Under the pieces are notes generated by a model. It did no database searches. It saw only the letters and a list, made by a program, of their open reading frames with translations, and was not told the origin of the DNA. Both the position numbers and the translations under genes were made by a program. Below are positions 1 through 10,000 of a stretch of DNA of 64,000 nt, piece after piece. Source of the stretch: Polydactylus sextarius (Eukaryota > Chordata > Actinopteri > Polynemidae); the NCBI GenBank assembly GCA_016801845.1, contig CM028927.1, positions 8,704,501 to 8,768,500 on the forward strand, given 5' to 3'. The first letter of the stretch is position 1. Each line of letters begins with the position of its first letter.

Positions 1-1244
1 GACGATTAGATTAATAGGAGTCGTAAAAGACAGTACCCTTCGCTCCAAGGACAAAATAATGGCAAATTCTTTTTTTGCCAATAGCTTGTTGCATATTAAA
101 AAAATATTAAAACTTAAAAAAAACATTCTAAAATGTCCTACTACTCAATATTAAAACAAGATGTCTTATAGTATTTAAAATGGGTTGTTTTGTAACAATG
201 GAAACCTTGCTTTTCACTAAAATATTTCTGATGCGGAAAAAAAAATCAGTAAAAGTAGCATTGATATTATTTGCATCTCAATGTCACAGTTTATGCTGAA
301 AACCATTTTCTAATAGCTCTGAGCCATATGAGTAAAAGTCTAATGTCTAACCAACTAAATTCAGTCGATAGTGAATAGATGTGAATTGTTTATGTGAATC
401 TGTGCCCTAAAATCAATTTCTTGTGTTTTTTTTTTTTTTTTTTTTTTTTTTTTTGGAAGCATTTCAAGTGCTGAGTAATAATGACCTGACTCATTCACAA
501 CATGGTGTAAATTCATGTAATTCTTGAATGGCAGTAAAATATCTGTTGGGAAGAGTTCAGAGACAAATGGCAGAATGATCGACTGACTTCCACAAAACAT
601 CTGTAGCCAGAAAAGAAAAGGAAAGGAAAAAAAAAAGCTCTTTGTTTTATTTGACAAATCTTGTGCACAGCTAGAAGCCAAACGCGTGAAATGAGATGCT
701 TTGTAGTTGAAAGGAGAAGCCTGAGATATTGTTTTTGAATCTCTGATTGGATATTCTCTGATTTAGATTACTGGAACTTGTCTGGTGGCACCGTTATGTG
801 TGGCCTGTTAGTTTGAGGTAAAAGATTAATGATAAGACCACAAAGTGATTCAGTAACTGACTGTAACTGTTCATGTTCACACCTGATGCATCAATAAAAA
901 CATCATTCTTCTAAACCACTGTTCAGCCACTCAACAGGTTGCACCCTCCTGAATTCACAACTTCCCCCAAGCACCAGGAAGTCAGTCAGGAAGTCAATAA
1001 ATACTGTACCAATCAATTTCACAGTTTCATGTGACTGTGTGTGTGAGTGTGTGTGTGTGCACATACATGAATATGTGTCCATTCTGTCTTCTCCATCTCC
1101 ATGACGACCTCCATATCAAGAGGACGTCTGACTACGGCAACCTCACATGCTGATAGGCAGAGAGAGAAAACAGGTGATTGGTTGAGCTGTCGGCTGTCAT
1201 ATCAGCAGGGTGCATCTTTGTGACACTGCAGCACACATGTGCAT

Positions 1245-1247
<3 letters not shown>

Positions 1248-1280
<33 letters not shown>
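1248..1280. repeat. (CA)n microsatellite
   Basis: Uninterrupted CA dinucleotide run of about 16 units. Further imperfect CA runs lie within the next 150 bases. Confidence 0.95.
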
Positions 1281-1284
<4 letters not shown>

Positions 1285-1575
1285 ACTTGTCTGTGCCATC
1301 AACCCACACGCCTACGAACTGCAGCAAGGCACAAATAAAAGGTACTTTCACTGCACGCACACACACACACACACACAGACGTACACATGTGCATGCATAC
1401 ACACACACACAGCTTTGAGACGAGATGTGGTGTGTTAGGTGCGCTGACCCTGCCAATGAGGACAGGAGGAACATCAACGGAGCTACAAGGCCGTTGCTAT
1501 GACAACTAGCCCCGCTCACACAGGTAGGAGGCACAATAGGCCTAAGCTGTTATATGTTCACATTCTCTTTGTTTG

Positions 1576-1576
<1 letters not shown>

Positions 1577-1606
<30 letters not shown>
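1577..1606. repeat. (CA)n microsatellite
   Basis: Perfect CA run of 15 units, followed by CAGGGCC sequence. Confidence 0.95.
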
Positions 1607-1608
<2 letters not shown>

Positions 1609-1782
1609 GCCATGCACTCAAGACAAGTCTGACAGACAGCGGCTGCATGCCAAGGTAAGGCCATTTCCTTTTCATTCCAGCATTCAGAGGGTTGAAATTA
1701 TTCATTATGTCCAAGTGGACCTGCCAATAAGAGAACTCACTCTTCAACCAGCGACTGAGAGAGTGAGACTGTGTGAGTGTGA

Positions 1783-1808
1783 GACAGACAGACAGACAGA
1801 CAGACAGA
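1783..1808. repeat. (GACA)n tetranucleotide microsatellite
   Basis: About six tandem GACA units. Confidence 0.9.
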
Positions 1809-2777
1809 GCATCACTCTGCATACCAACAGCACCTGCACTAGGGCAGGCTGTGCACGTCTCTGAGGGGCCCTTAAATAACGAACTGTCACTGCCCAGACA
1901 TTGACATTGACTTCCCTCTCTCCCTGTCCTCTCTTTCAGTTTCTCGTGCACTCTTTTCTTCCTTTGTCACCCTCCACCCCCTCCTCACCACTAAACCACA
2001 GACAAGAGCTGATAATCACCACCATGAGTACGCTGTGTCTCTCTCCTGTTGCCACTGCAGGATGGGGCTGCTGCTGCTGCTGCTGAGTCCTGCCTCAGCT
2101 GCCCTGATAGCTCAGAGGGGGCTGCCGGGATGGAAACCCCCAGGAGCTTGACGGATGCTCACCGGACCTTTCTGCTTCTCCTGTTTATATGTAAAGCAAA
2201 CACCTGTCCATCATGAGAAGCTGGGCTCACAGTCAGACCTCTGGTATGTAAATTCATTATTACAAAAGTCCCATCAAAACTCAGCCATGGGGGCAAATCT
2301 ATGGAAACAGTAAATAAACAAGACAAGAGGTTGTGTGTGCCAGCAGTGTGACAGTACCTGGGGAGGCACTGTATACTGTTGCCTTGCCCACACTACATAT
2401 ATATTCAGTGATAATGAAGCTACAAGATACAAGAGAATATTTAAAAAAAAAACAAAAAAAAAAAAAAAACAGGTGGGGATACACTGGGTTCATTGCGCGC
2501 ACATCCTATAACACTGCGTGTGTTTGAACATCATCATTTCAAATCTAACCACACGCGCTGCATGCCTACAGTAAAGCCCAGATGACCCAGCAGCAGCACC
2601 AGCAGTACGCATGCATTGCTCCGTCCGTTCACGGCACCGACGAGGTTAATGTAAAAAAAAAAAAAAAAAAAAAAAACTCAAAAAGAAGCGTAGCCAGAGG
2701 TGCGCAGCACAACTGGCTGAGCGGACAGTAAGCAAAAAAATGATGTTGTGTACACAAGACGCTGCACGCGCACTCAC

Positions 2778-3480
2778 CAAGGGAGAGAGGAGAGAGAGGG
2801 AGTCTGGGGGCTCGCGCTGGCTGCTGGAGCTGTTGCGGTTGTCAAAGCTGGCTGGCGGGGCTGGCGGCTCGGCTCGCGCCTCTGTCGGTGTCGGTGCTTC
2901 CCTTCCTCTCCTCGCCCGGGTCACGGAGCCGCTGCCTTGACGGCTGCAGCCGTCAGCGCACAGCATTTCCCCTTCATCTGGGCTCCCCACCTCGGAGGGA
3001 CAGAGTCCTCCCACATCAATGTAAACGCTGTCTCCTCCTGCCGTCGCGCGCCACCGTCTCGTGCGACTCAACGGAAAAACCGCTCCTCTGGCTCACATCA
3101 ATATCTGCACCCACAAAGATGGGAAAGCAAAAAAAAATAAAACGTGGAGAAAATTAAAAATTGTGAAGCAAGGACGTTTGTTCACAGTCTTCTTCAAGAT
3201 TAAGGTGCTGACATAACTGTGCTCGAGCCCTGTCCTCCAGTTTTGGGACTCCCCGGTATGCGGGAAGCGAAAATCGACCGTGCGCCCGTGCGTCTCTGCC
3301 TCTGCAATTCCAGCTCTGTGTCTCTCGTGCGCCCCAGTCTCGGCTGTGCCTCTCCAATGTGCTTGACTGTCAAAACCATCCGGGCACCCGTAGTTGGCCT
3401 CACTTTAAACCTCTGGAACTGTGGGAAGAGTAGTTTTTCAGCAAACATCAAGCGCGAATGTGAATGAAGAAGACGGAGAA
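2778..3480 (-). promoter_or_regulatory. CpG-rich promoter / candidate first exon of a gene leaving the left edge (ahdc1?)
   Basis: This block is visibly richer in G+C and CpG than its AT-rich surroundings. On the minus strand it ends in a strong donor, CCCTTG followed by GTGAGTG, with exon low end 2778. That is how a noncoding or partly coding first exon would look. No protein in it is recognisable; the open frame at 2646-3071 is Ser/Arg-rich and unconvincing. In human, AHDC1 lies immediately downstream of FGR on the same strand, so ahdc1 is the first guess by synteny, with wasf2 as an alternative. The gene assignment is inference only. Confidence 0.4.
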
Positions 3481-4020
3481 GAGCGCGAGAGACGCAGAGA
3501 GAAAAGAGTGGGAGGACAGAGAATAATTGTCTGGCTCACCAATTACAACAAAACCATGTAACATTTTATATTAAAACCGAAATCTACAAATATTTTGGGC
3601 AAATTCAGGCCTTGCTCTAAAGCACGTTTCCTCTTCTTTTTTTGTACATTAAATTGTATATTAAGTTTATTGGTGTAGAAGCCACATGGATATACTGAAC
3701 AGACTTTTTTTTTCATTTTTCACCAGCTATTCATTTTGAACGTCTTTTATAGCATCACATGGCATTATGAAGAATAAAACCCAGAAATGCTGCATCCTCG
3801 CACAAACCTCACATTCACATAAAGACTTTTTTTTTTTTTTTTTTTTTTTTTAAAAGGCAGATTAAAGAACAAAATGTCTCAGTCTTATATATTTGTGTAT
3901 TTTCCACATCATAGCAACCATGTTTTTTTTTTTGTTTTTTAATTTTTTTTTTTTAAATCAAGAAACACCAAATAAAACAGGACAAACGTACAGCTGCACA
4001 TACAATGAGTCATGCCTTAG
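3481..4020. other. Intergenic spacer with T-rich tracts
   Basis: AT-rich spacer between the CpG-rich block and the 3' end of the kinase gene. Poly(T) tracts lie near 3829-3852 and 3920-3955. Nothing coding is seen. Confidence 0.5.
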
Positions 4021-4040
4021 CTTGGAAAAGATATTTGATC

Positions 4041-4046
4041 TTTATT
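4041..4046 (-). terminator. Polyadenylation signal of the Src-family kinase gene
   Basis: TTTATT on the plus strand reads AATAAA on the minus strand. It lies about 1.1 kb past the kinase stop codon, giving a plausible 3' UTR of roughly 4020-5142. It was chosen as the clearest canonical hexamer downstream of the stop; alternative sites cannot be excluded. Confidence 0.5.
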
Positions 4047-5142
4047 AAAATAACGACAGGGAGTTTTCAACATAAAGGTTACATTCTCATCATGAAAATA
4101 CAATGAAATGTTATCTCTCCATTAGCATAACCCCCTTTTTTCTTTTTAATGAGTAACATTTCATCCTGCCTTCCCAGTGGATGAAAACTGTATACATGTT
4201 ATAACTACTTATAGAAGTCGTTGTGATGCACAGATATATCTGAGTTAAATTAAAACAACAGAAGAGACAGTTCATACAAATTCTCAGACAAACAAAGAGC
4301 ATTCCTTACCATCTCTCAGACTTTGCTAATGCAGTATTAAAAGGTACTTAAAATCTAAAAACAGCCCTCGATTCCACTACTGTGCACATGTTTCCGGCAA
4401 GTTTGAAACCAGCTCCCCCTGTCAGGAGACAGAGGATCTGGGATCTAGTCAAAAGCCCTTTTATCTAAATAACATGACAAAAGGTTAAAAACAGACCACG
4501 ATTCAGTTACTGAGGCAGCATCAATCTTCCTGAAGCTTACATTTCTGTACATAACCTGTTCAGCTACTGTGCAGGATCATATGGTTCATTTTGACTTTTT
4601 TCAAAAACACACTATTCACACTGTTGCCTAATGACCTGTTGCACCTGATTGTATTTCTATAATAACCTGTATTTATCTCAGGCAAACGGGGAATCGACTA
4701 GAACAACATTCTCAGAGAAAGAAATCAACATATATGGTAGCTGAACAGATCATGTACCAACTCGACTTCCCCCCACCTCAGCACAACCATCTACATCTTC
4801 TTTCAGTTCCTTGTTGTCATGGTTACAGAGTAAAGCAACATTACTGCAAGGCCTGACCAGCAGAGCTCCGACTCTGCTCCTCAACATGGTTGACTGATCT
4901 GTCCTGAACGAGCTGCAGTGATCGATGACCGAAGGGCGGAAACTGTCTTCAAACAATTAAACAAGGCAATGATATGTATCCTCATATGTGTGTGTTAATG
5001 TGTGCGCATGTACATGTAACAGACAAATACAGTGACAGCATGTTTATGAATGACTACATGAATGTCAGAGTATATGTGTCTATGTGTCTGCCTCTGTCCA
5101 TTCATTCATTCATTGCTCCGTATCTGTCCCACATGTGTGCGG

Positions 5143-7017
5143 TCACAGGTTTTCTCCAGGCTGGTACTGCGGCTCTGTGGCAGTGAAGTAATCCTCCAGG
5201 AAGGACTGCAGGTACTCAAATGTGTGCCTCTCGTCGGCCTCCCGCCTCCAGCACTGCAGCATCAGTTCATGGAGTGAGGCGGGGCAGCCTGGAGCACAGG
5301 GCATCCTGTAGCCCCTCTCTACCTGCTCCAGCACCTCACGGTTGTTCATGCCTAAAGGGTTTGAGGAGGGAGGAGGAATGTGGACACAGGAGAAGAAGGA
5401 TTCAGAGGGAAAAAAAGAGCTGGATTAAACAACACATGCTGGAAAAATAACAAAGAAAAATAAACAAAAATAAGTTTTAGAAAAAAAAAATCTAAAAAAA
5501 CAAAAAAATAAAATGCTCACATATGACCAGAGTAGATTACTCACTGTATAAAAAAGTATTCTGTTTATTCTTTTATTAAAAACTTAATAAATACGTCATA
5601 ATACGGTTCCCACAGAGGAGCCAAACATACCACAGATTCAAATATAAAGAATTAAAAGAAAACACCAACCATCTGCATGTTTTCATAATATAAATATTAT
5701 CATCATTCTCTTGAATTTTTTCTGCTCTGTTCTAAGATTTAATTCACCGATTTATTGTATTCAAGAATTGTAATAATCTACTACGTGTTGTATATTCCTC
5801 ATTTTTTTTAATATATATTGCTGTTATTTGACAAATCTTGTTTTATTCTTCTGATCTTATGTGAGTCATTGTTTTTGATTATTCTCACTGTACTTTATCT
5901 AATTCATAGTCTACTACGTTTTATTACAACATGGTGCTGTTATATTGAATATGACACTGCCGTAAAAAGAGATTTTTTTTAAATCTCAGGACTCTTTCCT
6001 GCTGAAATAGAATTATATTATTACATTATAACAGGCGATAGTTTTGAGTTTTAAATGTCTTATGAGTTAAGAAATGATGCAAACTTAAGTTGAAATGAAA
6101 AAACCCAGAATTACACATTATAACACCTCAATTTGTTTTTCGTAAATCAGCAGTTCTGAGTGTCAATGTATCAATAACATTTTGCAAGCATTACCCATTT
6201 GAAATCTATTGTACTACCCATTGAAATTGAGGCTTAAGGACATACAGTAAAAGTAGAAATGTTTGGTTGAGTAAAAGTCATGGTCTGCATACTAATTTGC
6301 ACAGCGGGGTGGCAGGTTCTTGAGAAATCTTTTTCTCTCTGACTACATTTACTTTTGATACCTGTTGAGCAAGACACTAAAACCATTGCCTCCAGTACAG
6401 TTGCTCAATGACCCTTAACTAATGTAAACCCCTAAATGCTCCACATTCATCTGCAACTACTTTTCCAGACTGTTGCTTTATAAGAATGTAGCTGAAAATT
6501 ACCCGATTCTGGAGAACGTTTCACTTACGTCCTGTGCGAGAGTAAAATTTAAAAACAAACAGATATCACCGTCGTACCTGGGTATGGCACACGTCCCTTA
6601 GTAATAAGTTCAGTTAGTAAGATGCCAAAGCTCCAGACATCTGACTTGATGGTAAAGCGTCCATACAGCGCAGCTTCTGGAGCCGTCCACTTGATGGGGA
6701 ACTTCGCCCCTGAAACCATGGCAACACAGAGAAGATGCATAATCATATAATTAGGATAGGTTATGTATAAAAATATAGGCATGGAGGCAGACGCAGACTC
6801 TCTTAATCATCACAATGTACAAGCGTGGCTCCCTTCCTTGGTCTTTCTTATGCACGCAAACACACACAACACAAATTTACACAACTTATCCTTGTTTTAG
6901 TCAAATTCTTTGACTTCCATTCATTGTGGAATCTTAACCTTAACATAACCTTAATTCGCAGCTTACCCGTAATCTTAATTAGGACCTCATAAATGACATT
7001 TTGCCTCATTAGCAGGG

Positions 7018-7055
<38 letters not shown>

Positions 7056-10000
7056 AGTACACATGCTGTTACCTTGTCTAGCTGTGTACTCGTTGTCCTC
7101 AATGAGCCTGGCCAAGCCGAAGTCAGCGATCTTGCACACCAGATTGTCCCCAACAAGGATGTTGGCTGCTCGCAGGTCACGATGGATGTAGTTCATCCGC
7201 TCGATGTACGCCATTCCAGCTGCAATCTGAGCGCACAAAGAGACAAAAAGAGCTCAGATCTATAGAACATGTACACAGTCCGTGCTTACCATGTGTGTGT
7301 CCTCATCTCACCTGTGCAGCCATGTCCACCAGCTGCGGCAGCTTCAGGTTTTGACCTTCTCCATCTTTTAGGAAGTCCAGCAAACTTCCTGAAAAAGAAA
7401 GGGAGCAGTATTATGACAAAGCCTATATACTCGCTATAATCAACACAGTCGCTGTTATTTATCACACTGTAGTAAACAGAGCAGACATCATGCATTTTTA
7501 ACCAAATTCTAATCAGATAGGTGCTTGGAAATTCATAGACAGTGACTCATAGTAAATACTTTTGTGTCTCTTCCAGGCTAATCTTATTTCTTAGTTTTGT
7601 CTCTATATTTTTCAGTCAACACTGATAGAATATTTTGCTTGCCCCCTGGCCACTTACACAGGAAAGTCAAAGGTTAAAGCCTGAGGAAGGAGGAGAATCC
7701 CAGGGCCTGGTGGGAATTTAGTGTTTTGTCCATCAGAGAAGCCTTAGGGAACTAGAACTTTGGTCTTTCAATTTAAGAGGTCTCCCTGATCAGTGTCCCA
7801 CCTGTCTGCCACTTTCTAATACACTTGGTAAATGTAATGACTTTTTCGCTCCTGTTTGTTAGTCTGTTTGGAGAAGGATATCTGAAATGTTTGTTATTTT
7901 GGAAGTCAGTATAGAAGTTGTAGGTCCAAATCAAGATGAAGATCATGAACTACAGAACTCACTTAAATTAAAGAAATCTACCATGTGTACCATGATTTGA
8001 ACAAAAAAAAAACTTGAAAACTTGACTAAACATGAAAGAGTCAAAACATATTATATTGCTATGTATTATTCTATGTCTATTAATTATTTATTCTTCTTCT
8101 TGTGTCGATGCATTATTCTAATAAATTGAGAGACTGTCCAACCTTGGTGGTTGCACTATTTTAATACTTTAATCAATTAAAAAACACTACCTGATTTCAG
8201 AGAACTTAATTTTTTTTCTACCTAACAGCAATGATTCATACTGTATCTAGGGGATGTCATGGGCTGGACAGATTACTCAGCCTGATACCTTGGCTCATGA
8301 ACTCAGTGATAATGTAGATCGGCTCTTCAGACACGACGGCGTAGAGCTGCACCAGCTTGTCGTGGCGGAGTCTCTTCATGATTTGAGCCTCCTCTAGGAA
8401 GGCCTCGGGGGACATGGTTCCTGGCTTCAGAGTCTTCACTGCTACCTTGGTGGTGCCGTTCCACATGCCTGGCACACAGACAAGAGGATTTAATACACAC
8501 ACACACAAAACTGATAGACACACAGCACCAGCATTCACACTAATTTATTTGCATTCTGACAGGAAGATGGCTGTATATACAGTAGATGTATATGTTACAA
8601 ATATGGGGACACAACACACCCACACACAAAGAAACAAGGCATGCTGTAATGAACACACACGTTCAGATTTCTGGTGCATGCAAATGGTTGTTATTTTGTA
8701 GAGCATGCATGGCATGAGGGAGGGTGGTGTTAGGACAGAGGGATGGGGGTAGAGGTTCTTTTTGGGGACGGGGGGGGTTTACTGGTCTTACATCAACACC
8801 AGCAGCACCTGAGTTACACGGACAGGCACAGAGATCGGCCGGCTTCAGGGAGAAATTCTGCACGGTTCAGAAACCCAACATACTGAGATATAAACACGGA
8901 AACTGTACGACAGCTTCAACGAGAAAATGTTTGTAGGTGTAATTGTGAATACATCATGTGGGAATATCAGCTTATATGCAAATTAATGGGGGGATATAAA
9001 CTTTACTTGCAGACACTGTTGCAAATGGGCATCCACAGCCAACAATAGCTATAATCTTTGCTACAAAACAGTAATACACACTACAGAGGATGAGGATGAG
9101 GCTGAGCACACTGTTTTCCCTCTAAGCCTGTAAAGGGTGTAAGAGGTCGGCGGCATCAATCTCACCCAGCCACACGTCGCCAAAGCAGCCCTGTCCCAGC
9201 TTCTTTTGCAGGGCCAGTGTTTCCCTGGGAACCTCCCAGGCATCCCGCCCAAGACCCATGGTGAGCGGGGTGCTGTTGGGACAGGCCTTGGTCAGGTAAT
9301 AACACAGCCCATCATTACTGCCTAATAGTGGAGGAGAATGGAGCCAAGGAGGGCGGAGATGTAAGGGAGGGGGGGTGATGGAGGAAATGAAAGAGTGGGA
9401 GTATAGGAAGAGTGGGTGATGGGGAGAAAAATGTGTAGAGATGAGGTGGAAAGATGGGAGAAAGATGGGTGGGGGAGGGGAGGGGGTGACATAGAGATGA
9501 GATGATGAAACATGCACATGCAACAGCAAGGGAGGAGGGGAACAACCGCACATACCTGGATGTAAAACACTTTTCACTTTCAGTTTTATTAATGAACAGC
9601 TGCCTTTGTGTAATTGCTTTCACACACTGGGATTTTTTTGACTGATCTAGGCATCCAAAAAAATTATTTTCTAGTCCTATCCAACTGACCAGCACTGACA
9701 TAAACAGAGCTTTATGGATTGGAAATATATCCTGATGTTTGTGCCAACTGAACACAACCAAGACTGAACTTTTTGCAATATGTAACTGCTGCTATTTTAA
9801 TAATTTATCCAGGTTTGCTCGTATTGTTACCTCCCGACCCCTGCAACATTGTCATACCCATCCAGACTTCTCCAAACTGGCCATTGCCCAGTTTCTTAGT
9901 CAGCTGGAGGGATTCGCGGGGAATCTCCCACATATCCTTGGTCTTCACTGATAAGTCAGCCAGCTTAGGCATGCCCCGTTTACAGCTGCCAATCAAACGG

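Larger units (their letters stand above)
1..2777. other. Non-coding left flank (possible first intron of a left-running gene)
   Basis: No convincing coding exon is visible on either strand. The stretch holds a poly(T) run at 426-454, CA microsatellites at 1248-1280 and 1577-1606, a GACA tetranucleotide array at 1783-1808 and A-rich tracts near 2440-2470 and 2654-2677. If the CpG-rich block to its right is a minus-strand first exon, this DNA is that gene's first intron. Short open frames here are made of microsatellite translations and are not genes. Confidence 0.5.
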
